The position numbers and the translations under genes were made by a program. The notes below the pieces were generated by a model. It searched no databases and had not been told where the DNA came from. It saw only the letters and a list, made by a program, of their open reading frames with translations. A DNA stretch of 64,000 nt from Methanothrix thermoacetophila PT (GTDB taxonomy: Archaea > Halobacteriota > Methanosarcinia > Methanotrichales > Methanotrichaceae). The stretch lies in the NCBI RefSeq assembly GCF_000014945.1, contig NC_008553.1:620001-684000 (forward strand), written 5' to 3'. This document shows positions 9,227 to 18,557 of the stretch, one piece after another. Numbering within the stretch: position 1 is the first letter of the stretch; each line of letters opens with the position of its first letter.

Positions 9227-9649
9227 ATGGTGTGGATCACAAAAGCGTGTTTGGGACTGGCCATCCTGCTGGTCCTATTGGCATCCCCTGTATATGGGGA
9301 TGGAAATGTATCGAGCTCCGAAACGCCTGTGAGAATATCGAACGTCAGCTTCGTGGCGCCGAGTCCGGAGAGGGCGAATCTCAATGAGGAATGGGTGAAG
9401 ATCGAGAACATCGGAAAGATTGATGTGGATCTCACCGGCTGGAGCATATCAGATGAACAGGAGCACACATATGTGTTCCCCGATGGATTCATCCTCCGGT
9501 CTGGTGCCAGTGTGAAGGTGCACACAGGCACTGGCAATAATACCCAGGAGGACCTCTACTGGGGAAGGAGCGTCCCTGTCTGGAACAACGATGGGGACAG
9601 TGCCACATTGCGGGATAGCTCCGGCAGCATCATCGACAGCAAGCCCTGA
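9227..9649 (+). CDS. Secreted lamin-tail domain protein
   Basis: A 140-residue protein with an N-terminal signal peptide (hydrophobic CLGLAILLVLLASPVYG, likely cleaved after about residue 24). A single lamin-tail (LTD) beta-sandwich follows: NEEWVKIENIGKIDVDLTGW, SISDEQEHTYVFPDG, and WNNDGDSATLRDSSG near the end. LTD domains are found in secreted nucleases and surface proteins of archaea and bind other macromolecules. No catalytic domain is attached here. The start is supported by the GGTGG sequence 8 bases upstream. It is isolated, followed by a dispersed repeat. Confidence 0.85.
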   Translation: MVWITKACLGLAILLVLLASPVYGDGNVSSSETPVRISNVSFVAPSPERANLNEEWVKIENIGKIDVDLTGWSISDEQEHTYVFPDGFILRSGASVKVHTGTGNNTQEDLYWGRSVPVWNNDGDSATLRDSSGSIIDSKP

Positions 9650-9675
9650 CCAAGGGCAATATTTTTTCGCTATTG

Positions 9676-9791
9676 TGTGTTCAGCAACTTAGAGGACATG
9701 TAGTCCGGTTGCTGGAAGCACTCATTCATTCTCCAAGAACGCACGCCAGGGCCATTGTCTTTCCAGGGAAGTCATTATATGGATAAGAGCG
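9676..9791 (+). repeat. Dispersed 116-bp repeat, copy A
   Basis: From TGTGTTCAGCAACTTAGAGG to ATGGATAAGAGCG. Copy B at 38893-39008 matches at 109 of 116 positions by eye. Two diverged copies lie at 18065-18176 and, inverted, at 21308-21411. All share a TGGAAGCAC or TGAAAGCAC core and the ATGGATAAGAG end. The AT-rich run ATATTTTTTCGCT lies just upstream, and B has a similar upstream run. Confidence 0.8.
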
Positions 9792-9886
9792 TATTTTTAT
9801 CGCACATAAATTCTGGTTGTGCCGACCAGCTAAAAGGAGATCAGAACAGCGGCACCACCAGCCGGCTGTTCTGAATGATGCAGGTT

Positions 9887-10069
9887 TTAATATGCTTTCG
9901 CTACTGTTATCACCCTGTCGTTCCTGTCTAGCACCAGCACCTCGTCTCCCGGGTTCACATCCGGATCTGCCCTGAGCACCAGCTTCGAGAAGACGCGCCC
10001 GCCCCTCGCCACGAAGGGCACTGCGTAATCGGAGACGACAACTTTTTTAGGTATGTTCGCACCACTCAT
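9887..10069 (-). CDS. Small stand-alone PUA-like domain protein
   Basis: A 60-residue protein resembling the C-terminal PUA domain of archaeal tRNA-guanine transglycosylase and other RNA-modification enzymes. The pattern is YAVPFVARGGRVFSKLV, then DPDVNPGDEVLVLDRND, then ITVAKA. PUA domains bind RNA. Because nothing else is encoded in frame, this is either an independent RNA-binding subunit or the shortest form of the family. The ATG at 10067-10069 follows an AT-rich promoter-like region (10100-10160). It has no operon partner. Confidence 0.75.
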   Translation of the reverse strand: MSGANIPKKVVVSDYAVPFVARGGRVFSKLVLRADPDVNPGDEVLVLDRNDRVITVAKAY

Positions 10070-10207
10070 GGCTTCTCACCGCTCTCTACTGTTGCAACTG
10101 CTTTGATATGAATTTTTCGATAAATAATAACAATAGATGTTATTAATAATATCACCATATCATGCGCGTGTGTGTTGAAGGCTCCTGGGCAGATCCCTTT
10201 CCGCACG

Positions 10208-10804
10208 TCATGGAGGTTTGCAGACGCGGCAGGGAGTGTATCCCTTCGAGCGCGCCTCTGACGGGCTGGAGAAACATATTAGGTTAACAGGGGAGATCTT
10301 CTGCGCCCACTCGCAGTCAGGGTAGTGGTATTTGTTTGACTTCACCGAGCCGACGTATGCGCACCCTCCGCCTGGCTGGAGCGAGCTGTGGTTCCACCAA
10401 TCAGCCGGATTGAACTCGTTATCTGTAAAATCCCTCACAACAGCGTGGCCGCTATCAACGATCATCCTGTTGAAGTTCATCTCCGGATCCGGCGCGCCAT
10501 TTTCATCCAGATAAACAACACAGATCCATCTCCCGTAGTCGTCTCTACCCTTCAGATCGTCTATGTCCAGCCAGACTGTGCGCCCGAAAAGCCAGGAGAT
10601 CGTGTAGTTCGCGGCGGCCCTCCCTGCCTCTGTATCCATCTCCGGACAGTCGACATCCGCCAGCCGCACCCTGCCAAGACCTTCAACGTCGAACGTGTCT
10701 CCGTCCACCACCTTGACGACTGTCCCGTGAAACTCATCCGGTACAGAAGTAACACAGCCCACAACAAAGACGAGCAGGATGGCCATTGCTGGCTGCAGAA
10801 GCTT
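10208..10804 (-). CDS. Secreted staphylococcal nuclease-like lipoprotein with C-terminal Cys domain
   Basis: A thermonuclease (SNase)-fold protein that probably cleaves nucleic acid outside the cell. After a hydrophobic leader ending in a lipobox-like VVGC comes the SNase core VVKVVDGDTFDVEG, RVRLADVDCPEMDTEAG and DDYGRWICVVYLD, with the catalytic Arg, Glu and second Arg in place. A short C-terminal module (YHYPDCEWAQKI...GYTPCRVCKP) has the pattern of the Ada-like metal-binding tail found on many secreted SNases. I prefer the GTG at 10802-10804 because it begins a normal signal sequence; the frame extends to a GTG at 10852. A truncated relative is at 19276-19680. Confidence 0.85.
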   Translation of the reverse strand, partial: KLLQPAMAILLVFVVGCVTSVPDEFHGTVVKVVDGDTFDVEGLGRVRLADVDCPEMDTEAGRAAANYTISWLFGRTVWLDIDDLKGRDDYGRWICVVYLDENGAPDPEMNFNRMIVDSGHAVVRDFTDNEFNPADWWNHSSLQPGGGCAYVGSVKSNKYHYPDCEWAQKISPVNLICFSSPSEARSKGYTPCRVCKPP

Positions 10805-11002
10805 CACATCCCCAGATCTCGAATGGCATGATTTATTGTTTACGACGACCACTATTGTTCCGCATATGGACCTGAAATGAGCATCTTATGTGCCGGCTGA
10901 AGGCCGATCGATACGAGCGAACCGAATGGCCGATCAGGATTTAAAACCTCACTCGATTGAGATCCTGTATAGTTTGAATATCATGAACACGATGATGTGA
11001 TC

Positions 11003-11593
11003 ATGCGCGACTTTGTGATTGTGGGTCATATCGCTAAGACCACGCCGGATTTCTCCCTGGAGGATCTGCCTGGAACCTCAGGAAGGATAGATGTGCTTTG
11101 CAGATGCGTCAACTCGGCATTCATGCTCTCACATGGAATAAGAAGAGATGTCCGGTGCCATCTTATCCTCATGGGCGGGCCCGAGCCAAAGATACTTCGC
11201 TTTGATGGAAGCAGGCTCCGCCATCTGAATCCAGACGAAAGGAGCACGGCTGCCCTGATAAAGCGCGCGCTCTCCATCGATGCCAGCCCCTCCTGGAGGG
11301 AGTCCACGCCAGGCATTTACATCAGGAAAGGAGATCTCAGATCGCTGCTCGAGTCTCTGAGGGATGAGGGTCAGAGGCTGTACTACCTCAGAGAAGATGG
11401 CGCTCCCCTCAGTGAGTCAGTTTCAGATGGCGTGTTCGTACTAGGAGATCACACAGGCATGACAGGAGATGAGGAGCATCTCCTGGATTCAATGGGAGCT
11501 GAGACTGTAAGCATAGGCCCGCTGAGCCTGCACGCAGACCACTGCATAGTGATAGTAAACTGGATGTGCGATAACGCCGCTCTGAGGAGATGA
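11003..11593 (+). CDS. trmY: tRNA (pseudouridine54-N1)-methyltransferase TrmY
   Basis: TrmY (formerly DUF358) makes N1-methylpseudouridine at position 54 of archaeal tRNA using S-adenosylmethionine. The 196 residues show the family start [23 protein letters not shown]. The central [16 protein letters not shown] and the SPOUT-knot motifs [11 protein letters not shown] and [18 protein letters not shown] are also present. The in-frame codon two positions earlier (10997) is a GTG; the ATG at 11003 has GTGAT immediately upstream and is preferred. A TATA-like sequence near 10963 fits a short leader. It is not in an obvious operon. Confidence 0.95.
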
Positions 11594-11713
11594 TCCGCTC
11601 AGGAGATATGAAGCTGTAAGCACTTCCCGGCAGTGAAACGCGGTGTCTCTCCAGCAGCCGTCTCAAGCCATACAAGGAAGGGATTAAAAGGCGGCGAATC
11701 AATACTTCCTGGG

Positions 11714-12685
11714 ATGATCCGGACTCTTGTGGTTTACGATAGCAGATACGGCTCGACAGAGGAGGTCGCACGGACACTCTCGCTGATTCTGGGGCCTTCT
11801 GATGCTGTGAAGGTCGACGAGATCCAGCCGGAGCACAGGAGGTTCGAGCTCTTCGTTCTGGGCGCGCCTGTGTACAAGGGTGTCATCAGCCCGAAACTCT
11901 GGAACTTCGTCAGGGAGAGCCTGAGCTGGCTGCGGGAAAAGAGGATCGCGCTCTTCACCACATCCATAGACAGGAAGGATGGCGAGACAAATCTGGAAAG
12001 CCTCAAAAAGATACTGGGAGAGAGTGTACTTCTCTCGAGAGCCCTCGGGGGAAGGATGTGCGTCGAGAGGCTGAGCTCAAATGATCTCCTCGGCATGGAG
12101 TCGTTCTGCAAGAGGAAGGGCTTTCTATTCCAGGATATCGACACACTGGTCAGGGAGGAGGTTGTTGAGTTCGGCCTGGAGATCAAGCGGACAAGAGATA
12201 CGATCTCTCCTAGAATGCCGGTTAACGAGCTCCGGAGGCTGATAGATGCATTTCTTGCTTCGCACAACACGTGTACACTTGCAACAGGTTATGGGTCAAG
12301 GGTCAGGGCGACGCCTCTTGAGTACCTCTACAGAAATGGCGCCATGTACATTCTGAGCGAGGGCGGGGAGAAGTTCGCGAACATCGTGCTGAACGAAAGG
12401 GTCTCGGTCGCGGTTTACGATCCGTATGAGAGCATGAGGGATGTGGCAGGGATACAGCTGACCGGCAGGGCTGGCTTCGTCGAGGAGGGCAGCGATGAGT
12501 ACAGTGATGTGCTCAGGCAGAGGGGAATAAGCCAGAACATTATCTCTTCACTCCCTGTGCGGCTTTATATGATCAAAATCATGCTGGAAAGAGCCGAGCT
12601 CCTGTGCGCCAGACTGAAATCCAGAGGCTACGAGATAACGCAGATCTATGACTTCCCGGAGTTCGGGGCGGCGGGATCGAATTAG
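11714..12685 (+). CDS. Flavodoxin / pyridoxamine-phosphate-oxidase-like fusion protein
   Basis: A 323-residue fusion of two flavin-binding domains. Residues 1-160 are a flavodoxin: MIRTLVVYDSRYGSTEEVAR is the FMN phosphate loop, and VLGAPVYKG and TTSIDRKDGE follow. Residues 175-320 are a PPOX split-barrel (LRRLIDAFLASHNTCTLATG, RVRATPLEYLYRNGAMYI, VSVAVYDPYESMRDVAGIQLTG). This suggests an FMN-dependent redox enzyme with internal electron transfer; the substrate is unknown. The frame extends upstream to 11633, but the flavodoxin begins exactly at the ATG at 11714. It stands alone between trmY and the convergent tiaS. Confidence 0.87.
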   Translation: MIRTLVVYDSRYGSTEEVARTLSLILGPSDAVKVDEIQPEHRRFELFVLGAPVYKGVISPKLWNFVRESLSWLREKRIALFTTSIDRKDGETNLESLKKILGESVLLSRALGGRMCVERLSSNDLLGMESFCKRKGFLFQDIDTLVREEVVEFGLEIKRTRDTISPRMPVNELRRLIDAFLASHNTCTLATGYGSRVRATPLEYLYRNGAMYILSEGGEKFANIVLNERVSVAVYDPYESMRDVAGIQLTGRAGFVEEGSDEYSDVLRQRGISQNIISSLPVRLYMIKIMLERAELLCARLKSRGYEITQIYDFPEFGAAGSN

Positions 12686-12747
12686 GTTTAATGTAGCTGA
12701 TCTGGCCGCACCTGGCTGAAGGACGGAGGTGATGCCAGAGACCCGAA

Positions 12748-14001
12748 CTACCTGCTCGGATGCGCCCTGGGATTCCGCGTTCTCACAAGAGGCTTCGCCA
12801 GATGTCTCCTCGCAGATGGCGGGACCTCATAGAGGCCCTCTTCGATATCTCGAGGATGCTCCACGATCTCAGCCTCCATGGATCTCGTCCTACACCTCCT
12901 GCACCTGTATCCCTTGCCGGATCCGGCAGACTCCATGCGCCTGCCGCATGCGCAGAGCGGCGGCCTGGATCTCCTCTGCCTCTCAAGAGAGATTATGTCG
13001 ATCTTCTCCAGGTTCAACGTGCCGGACTTCATGGAGCCGTAGACCTCTATCAGATCTCCAGGAATCAGCGATCTGACGATCTTTCTGAAGCATTTCGTAG
13101 GCTCGAAGGCAGCACATTCGATTTTCCTCTCTCCCAGGTCGATGGGGAAGAAGACATGCCCTCCCTCGATCACGCGCGGCTCTCCAGCAACGCTGCCGCG
13201 CAGCCTATAGCTCCTGTCATCATGAAGAAGGATATCGCGATCACTCATATCTATGATGTGCGCATCTGTCCCCTGGTTTGTTACGTACATCACGCATCTC
13301 TCAGGCGCCTCAGATCTTATCATGCTGAACGCCCTTCTTATCGCTCCGGGATCATCACCGCGAATCCCGAAGAGCACAGGATCTGGCGAGTGTGGGGAGA
13401 AGACTATGCGCCTGTTCGAGTAATCCACCGTGTCCCAGGTCGCGGGATACGTCGCTCTGTCCGCATTCCATATCGAATCCTCATCGAGAGCTCTCGGCGT
13501 TCCCCAGAGCCCTCTCCGCCTGTACGCGATGAGCTCGTATGTGTGATCGTCGAACTCCGAGCCGACTGCTGCGAGCGCGCCGATGAGTCCTCGCTGATTC
13601 TTGAAGCCGCGGTGCCATATGCCCTCAGATGACAGTATCCTCTTCGCCTCCTCGATCTCCAGGATCTCCGTGACCGCCCTCCTGTAAAACCGCCTCATCT
13701 CCGCGGTGACCCTGTCTGCGATCACGAGCCCGGGGTTTGTGTTTCTTCCTGAGAGATCTGAGAGCTCCAAGAGTGTATCAAGTGCGAGCTTCCCGATCTC
13801 TTCTGGGTCCTCGGCCTCGACGGGTATGGCGATGGCTGCATTTCCCCTGGTCTTGTATCTCGCACACGGATTGAGGCGCACAAGCCTCGGTGCGCCAGTT
13901 TGACATCCGCTCGCCCTGAGCCTCTCTATGAGTACTGCTGCGAGATACGTTGTGCAGAATCCCCTCTCAGAGTCCGTGTCATCTATACCTACGATAAGCA
14001 T
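12748..14001 (-). CDS. tiaS: tRNA(Ile2) 2-agmatinylcytidine synthetase TiaS
   Basis: TiaS attaches agmatine to C34 of the AUA-reading tRNA-Ile, using ATP. The 417-residue protein starts MLIVGIDDTDSERGFCTTYLA, the family kinase-like signature. It has the NQRGLIGALAAVG and GTDAHI motifs, an OB-fold-like segment (SLIPGDLIEVYGSMKSGTLNLEKI), and a C-terminal zinc ribbon with cysteines in PLCACGRR and YRCRRCRT that contacts tRNA. Length is typical. It is convergent with the flavodoxin fusion, and its 5' side faces an AT-rich region shared with the HTH gene at 14264. Confidence 0.96.
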   Translation of the reverse strand: MLIVGIDDTDSERGFCTTYLAAVLIERLRASGCQTGAPRLVRLNPCARYKTRGNAAIAIPVEAEDPEEIGKLALDTLLELSDLSGRNTNPGLVIADRVTAEMRRFYRRAVTEILEIEEAKRILSSEGIWHRGFKNQRGLIGALAAVGSEFDDHTYELIAYRRRGLWGTPRALDEDSIWNADRATYPATWDTVDYSNRRIVFSPHSPDPVLFGIRGDDPGAIRRAFSMIRSEAPERCVMYVTNQGTDAHIIDMSDRDILLHDDRSYRLRGSVAGEPRVIEGGHVFFPIDLGERKIECAAFEPTKCFRKIVRSLIPGDLIEVYGSMKSGTLNLEKIDIISLERQRRSRPPLCACGRRMESAGSGKGYRCRRCRTRSMEAEIVEHPRDIEEGLYEVPPSARRHLAKPLVRTRNPRAHPSR

Positions 14002-14213
14002 CTCCGAATCACATCTGCCGATTTACAGAGAATTGTACAGCCAGCAGAGTCGGATGCGTCCATAAATAAGCCTTTGGCTCAAGATGCAGTGTTGAATGAT
14101 CAGAAGCTATGAAGTCGAATGCCATCGATTTTATCAGAATTGAAATTTGCATGAATTCGTCCTCAGCTATCGGATCCTCTAACATTTTTCAACACAGCAG
14201 AAAAACCAAAATG

Positions 14214-14220
14214 CTTATAT
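14214..14220 (+). promoter_or_regulatory. TATA box for the HTH-cdc48 operon
   Basis: CTTATAT, preceded by A-rich BRE-like sequence, lies about 50 bases before the GTG start at 14264. It predicts transcription from about 14240. Confidence 0.45.
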
Positions 14221-14263
14221 CTAACTTTTTGTTACTAACCATCAGTTATGATTTCGTGGCAGG

Positions 14264-14887
14264 GTGTTCGGCTTGGATCCGGTCGAGCTGCTTGATGTTC
14301 TTGGAAACGAGAACAGGAGGCGCATACTTCAGCTCCTCTCATTCCGACCATTCTACTTCAATGAGATAGCCAAGAGGCTCGATGTCGGACCGAAGGCTGT
14401 TATTGATCACCTTGGAGTTCTGGAAGCAGCCGGGCTGATCGAGTGCTACAGGGATGAGAGGAGGCGCAAGTACTTCCGGCTGGCGAGAAATGTCGTCCTG
14501 GAGGTCGCGCTGGCGTCGCACTCATATGGGGTGAGGGTCTATGCGCTCTCCTGTCCATCTATGGAGAGGGAGTCGGACTGCCGCGATCTCAGAGCGATAC
14601 ATGAGGAGCTCTCAGCGCTCGCAGCCGAGATGGACAGGCTTAGAATGATGATGGCAGATGTTGCAACGAGGGAGCTGGAGCTGCGCCAGAGGGCGATGAG
14701 AGCGATAGAGGAGTGCGCGACCGATGAGATCGAGGAGGAACTGCTCTTCTCACTCCTATCAGGCAGCTCAACAGAGGAGATGCTCGCTGAAAGGCTCAAG
14801 ATGCCCCCAGCGGTTGTGAGAGAATCGCTCGCAAGGCTTGAGTCGAGGGGGCTGGTGCGCTTCGAGAATGGCTCCTGGAGCATTTAA
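14264..14887 (+). CDS. ArsR-like winged-helix transcriptional regulator
   Basis: A 207-residue regulator with an ArsR/DUF2250-like winged helix at residues 5-75 (LLDVLGNENRRRILQLLS, FNEIAKRLDVGPKAVIDHLGVLEAAGLI, RRKYFRLARNV). A long helical region with a coiled-coil character follows (EELSALAAEMDRLRMMMAD). A second short winged-helix-like segment closes the protein (SGSSTEEMLAERLKMPPAVVRESLARLESRGLVRFENGSW). A GTG start begins exactly at the conserved FGLDPVELLDVLG. The gene lies 20 bases upstream of cdc48 and probably shares its transcript, so it may control proteostasis genes. The ligand is unknown. Confidence 0.87.
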   Translation: MFGLDPVELLDVLGNENRRRILQLLSFRPFYFNEIAKRLDVGPKAVIDHLGVLEAAGLIECYRDERRRKYFRLARNVVLEVALASHSYGVRVYALSCPSMERESDCRDLRAIHEELSALAAEMDRLRMMMADVATRELELRQRAMRAIEECATDEIEEELLFSLLSGSSTEEMLAERLKMPPAVVRESLARLESRGLVRFENGSWSI

Positions 14888-14907
14888 ATCTGTGAGGAAG
14901 ATCGCCG

Positions 14908-17073
14908 ATGAATGATCAGATAGTTCTCAGAGTGGCAGAGGCATACCACAGGGATGCGGGTAAGAGCATAGCCAGGATCAGTCTGGATGTAATTAACAGG
15001 CTGGGGCTCAAGAACGGCGACGTGGTTGAGATCCAGGGAAGGAACAAGGTATGCGCCCTGGCATGGCCCGGAAACCCGGGAGATGCGCCTGACATAATAA
15101 GAATCGACGGAAACCTGAGATCGAATCTGGGTGTGGGGATAGACGACAGGGTCTTCGTAAGACGGACTGAGGTAAAACCCGCGAGAAGGGTGCTGCTCGC
15201 TCCGACGAGGAGCATAAGGCTGATAGGCGGACCGCAGTACCTCCTCAGGATCCTGGAGGGGAGGCCGGTCACAAAGGGCGAGCAGATACGGATAGAGATG
15301 ATCACGAACTACCTGATGATGGTGGTTGTGAGCACAACTCCTCCAGGGCCTGTCGTCATAACCAGAGACACCGTCATAAACATAACGAGCGAGCAGATCG
15401 AGGGCTTCCAGTTCAGAGACGTCACCTACGAGGATATCGGCGGTCTGAGCAGGGAGATCCGAGCGATACGTGAGATGGTTGAGCTGCCCCTCAGACACCC
15501 TGAGGTCTTCCAGAAGCTCGGCATAACGCCTCCAAAAGGTGTTTTGCTCCACGGTCCACCTGGTACCGGCAAGACGCTCATTGCCAGGGCTGTGGCAAGC
15601 GAGACCGACGCGACATTCACGGCCATATCCGGCCCGGAGATCATGTCCAGGTACTACGGAGAGAGCGAGCAGCGACTGAGGCAGATCTTCGAAGATGCGC
15701 AGAAGAGCGCGCCATCGATAATCTTCATCGATGAGATAGACTCGATAGCCCCCAAGAGGGAGGAGGTACTGGGAGATCTCGAAAGGAGGGTCGTCGCGCA
15801 GCTCCTCTCGCTCATGGATGGTCTCACATCCAGGGGAGAGGTGATAGTTATTGCTGCGACGAACCGCCCAAACGCTCTCGATCCTGCCCTCCGGCGCGGC
15901 GGAAGGTTTGACAGGGAGGTCGAGATAGGAATTCCGAACAAGAACGGCAGGCTGGAGATACTCTATGTGCATACGAGGGGTATGCCGCTCGATGATTCCC
16001 TGGATCTGAGCGAGATCGCCGAGATGACGCATGGGTTTGTGGGAGCGGATCTCGCATCCCTCTGCAAGGAGGCCGCGATGCATACGATAAGCAGGATCCT
16101 TCCAGATCTTGATATCGAGGAGGAGATCCCTCCGGAGATACTGGATCAGCTGAAGGTCAGCCGTGAGGACTTTCTCGCTGCGATGAAGAAGATCGAGCCG
16201 AGCGCGATGCGCGAGGTCCTTGTGGAGATCCCCGAAGTCCACTGGTCTGACATCGGCGGCCTGGAGGACGCAAAGCAGGCCCTGAGGGAGGCCGTGGAGT
16301 GGCCGATAATGTATCCGGAGGCCTTCGAGGCTGTGGGGATAAGGCCTCCGAGAGGAGTTCTCCTGTATGGTCCTCCGGGCACAGGAAAGACCATGATCGC
16401 CAGGGCGGTAGCAACAGAGTCTGGGATCAACTTCATAAGCATCAAGGGGCCGGAGCTGATGAGCAAGTGGGTTGGCGAGTCCGAGCGGGCCGTTCGCGAG
16501 GTCTTCAGGAAGGCAAAGCAGGCCGCGCCTGCGCTGATATTCTTCGATGAGATAGATTCGATAGTTCCTGCGAGGGACTCAGGCAGGGATTCACACGTCA
16601 CGGAAAGGGTCGTGAGCCAGCTGCTCACCGAGATCGATGGTCTCGTTGAGCTGAAGGATGTTGTCGTTCTCGCAGCCACGAACAGACCTGACCTGATAGA
16701 TCCGTCGCTCCTGCGTCCCGGAAGGTTCGACAGGATGATCTACATACAGATGCCGGATCTCGCTGCGCGAAAGAAGATCTTCGAGATATACATGCGAAAG
16801 ATGCCGGTGGCAGGTGATGTGAATATCGATGAGCTTGCCGCCAGAACCGATGGATACACTGGCGCGGACATAGAGATGATATGCAGGGAGGCAGGAATGC
16901 TTGCCCTGAGAGAGAAGATCCAGCCAGGCATGAAGCGCGAGTCACTGCTGCTGAGCCAGATCCAGGTGAGAAGGGACCACTTCGAGAGGGCTTATCAGAA
17001 TATAAAGCCCCACATGCCACCGGAGACGTTGAAGGAGTACCTGAGGATAATGGAGATGTTTGGCAGCGGCTGA
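14908..17073 (+). CDS. CDC48/VAT AAA+ ATPase
   Basis: The archaeal homologue of Cdc48/p97, a hexameric unfoldase that feeds the proteasome. The 721 residues hold an N-terminal double-psi barrel ([25 protein letters not shown]) to about residue 180 and two AAA+ domains. Each has Walker A GPPGTGKT (near residues 215 and 488) and Walker B ([18 protein letters not shown]), plus arginine-finger regions ([18 protein letters not shown]). Length is slightly short of eukaryotic p97 because the C-terminal tail is minimal. The ATG at 14908 begins the conserved N-domain. It follows the HTH gene by 20 bases. Confidence 0.96.
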   Translation: MNDQIVLRVAEAYHRDAGKSIARISLDVINRLGLKNGDVVEIQGRNKVCALAWPGNPGDAPDIIRIDGNLRSNLGVGIDDRVFVRRTEVKPARRVLLAPTRSIRLIGGPQYLLRILEGRPVTKGEQIRIEMITNYLMMVVVSTTPPGPVVITRDTVINITSEQIEGFQFRDVTYEDIGGLSREIRAIREMVELPLRHPEVFQKLGITPPKGVLLHGPPGTGKTLIARAVASETDATFTAISGPEIMSRYYGESEQRLRQIFEDAQKSAPSIIFIDEIDSIAPKREEVLGDLERRVVAQLLSLMDGLTSRGEVIVIAATNRPNALDPALRRGGRFDREVEIGIPNKNGRLEILYVHTRGMPLDDSLDLSEIAEMTHGFVGADLASLCKEAAMHTISRILPDLDIEEEIPPEILDQLKVSREDFLAAMKKIEPSAMREVLVEIPEVHWSDIGGLEDAKQALREAVEWPIMYPEAFEAVGIRPPRGVLLYGPPGTGKTMIARAVATESGINFISIKGPELMSKWVGESERAVREVFRKAKQAAPALIFFDEIDSIVPARDSGRDSHVTERVVSQLLTEIDGLVELKDVVVLAATNRPDLIDPSLLRPGRFDRMIYIQMPDLAARKKIFEIYMRKMPVAGDVNIDELAARTDGYTGADIEMICREAGMLALREKIQPGMKRESLLLSQIQVRRDHFERAYQNIKPHMPPETLKEYLRIMEMFGSG

Positions 17074-17643
17074 GTGGGTTTTATCTTGCGGAGTGGAAAT
17101 GGCGGAGCGAGCCATCGCTCTTCGCCGACAGGCTCTGATGTTGGCTGGTCGAAGCGCGAGAAGACTGTATTCGTGCCTGGGATGAAGACGGGGAGCCATG
17201 CTGAGTCTCGACATTTGTCATCAAAGCTGTCTCAAAACTGTTTAAGCGATGATGCTGATCTGCGTCAACCCTGTGCAGAAATGCGATCCTTATAAACCAA
17301 TACGCATGGGAATTTTGAGACAACTTCATCGAATACTTTCGCACTGCATGGCTAACAGCTTCATATCCGCACAGCTACTACTATCTTGGCCGCTCGTCAC
17401 CGCTGTTATTGCTACTCCCGGACGGGCGGATCTATCCCCCTTCTTGATACATGTGCGGATCTCCCAAATCACATACTGATGCACATGACCTGCGGCAAGC
17501 AGGTTGCTCCAGGATTCTGGACGGATTGAGCGCTGTAACATTTAGTGATGCGCACAACCTGCGCAAAGTTGGATTTTATGAACCTGCACATATGTGCCGG
17601 AGACCTCGACAGACCTGATGGGCTATTATTTTCATAGCCGTCA
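17074..17643. other. Gene-poor region with an inverted-repeat element
   Basis: No credible gene in these 570 bases. It contains an inverted pair, GTCTCAAAA at 17229-17237 and TTTTGAGAC at 17313-17321, enclosing about 75 bases. The right arm on the minus strand (about 17311-17331) reads ATGAAGTTGTCTCAAAATTC and matches the left end of the element at 20787, so the two are probably related. The rest shows no clear structure beyond modest hairpins. Confidence 0.45.
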
Positions 17644-17937
17644 TCAAATGACGGGTCTGTGGAGCACGGATTGGATCCTTGTGTCCATGTCAGATGCGAT
17701 TTTAACCAAAATTTTGAAGACCTCCAGAGAGAGCTCTGATATCACTTCTCCCGCTCTGGTTGCGATCTCCCCAATAAGATTGCATGCAATGCTTATGATT
17801 TGTGATAAAGCATTCTTCGAGACCTCGAGAACGTGTGCGATAGGCATCACTGTATTCAATTTTTCACTGCTTTGTGCCCAGATGCAGATGCATAAGATCA
17901 CCACTATCATGAGAAGAACAATAGCGGATTTCCTCAT
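17644..17937 (-). CDS. Small secreted or membrane protein, unknown
   Basis: A 97-residue protein starting MRKSAIVLLMIVVILCICIW, a typical signal peptide or N-terminal anchor. About 75 amphipathic residues rich in I, L, S and V follow (HVLEVSKNALSQIISIACNLIGEIATRAGEVISEL), predicted helical. A GAGGG-like Shine-Dalgarno sequence precedes the ATG at 17935-17937. I do not recognise a family. Its base composition is AT-richer than the housekeeping neighbours, and it is flanked on both sides by repeats, so recent acquisition or fast evolution is plausible. It could also be chance, though the signal peptide with a ribosome site argues for a real gene. Confidence 0.5.
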   Translation of the reverse strand: MRKSAIVLLMIVVILCICIWAQSSEKLNTVMPIAHVLEVSKNALSQIISIACNLIGEIATRAGEVISELSLEVFKILVKIASDMDTRIQSVLHRPVI

Positions 17938-18064
17938 TCAGGAGCCCTCTTCACGTCCGACATGAAGTTTCTGTAGTTTGATGTATAATAATTTTTTGTA
18001 TAACATTATATCTTACAATGCGCATCCACGCACGCGGTGTAATTCGGCAGACGCTCTCCTGTGC

Positions 18065-18176
18065 GTGAGCAACTTGCAGCCTGCGATGTGGCTGGTGAAA
18101 GCACTCATTCATTCGTCACGAATGCATAGCATGACCACTACCCCTTTTGGGCAAGTCGTCAAAATGGATAAGAGCG
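18065..18176 (+). repeat. Dispersed repeat, copy C (diverged)
   Basis: Shares with copies A and B the order GAGCAACTT, then the 15-bp run AAAGCACTCATTCATT (as GAAAGCACTCATTCATT), then CAAGTCGTCAAAATGGATAAGAGCG. The middle differs. It starts just after an AT-rich run (about 17980-18015). Confidence 0.65.
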
Positions 18177-18437
18177 TGGCAGAAAGTCATGTAATTGAAT
18201 CATAGAACAGCCTCGCAGGGGTCGATTCATCAGTGCATCATGCCAAAGGCGCGCTTCCTGCCGGCTGACGCTGCAGGAGCTAGCCAGCACCCAGTATCCC
18301 AAATTGAGATAAACGCAGAGGCACCGCAGCTCATCGCAGAAGATAGGAATGTGATTTGCACCTGTAAGAGAACATCCCATTTTCCTTTACAAGCAGCCTA
18401 CCTAATCCCTGCAGTTACAATGATGTCACGCATGTGC

Positions 18438-18527
18438 TCAGGAATAAAGGCAAAACATACATATGTACAGCAGGAGCATGGACATGCCCAGGAGCATAGA
18501 CGCGCCGATGAGGGCGATCTTCATCAT
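18438..18527 (-). CDS. Possible 29-residue membrane peptide
   Basis: A short frame begins MMKIALIGASMLLGMSMLL and ends YICMFCLYS. That is a lysine followed by one uninterrupted hydrophobic helix. The start at 18525-18527 is preceded by GGTGATC, a good archaeal Shine-Dalgarno sequence. It may be a small membrane protein, or the signal-peptide stump of a truncated secreted protein. Confidence 0.35.
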   Translation of the reverse strand: MMKIALIGASMLLGMSMLLLYICMFCLYS

Positions 18528-18557
18528 GATCACCTTTTACATGATCCGAAAGAACTT

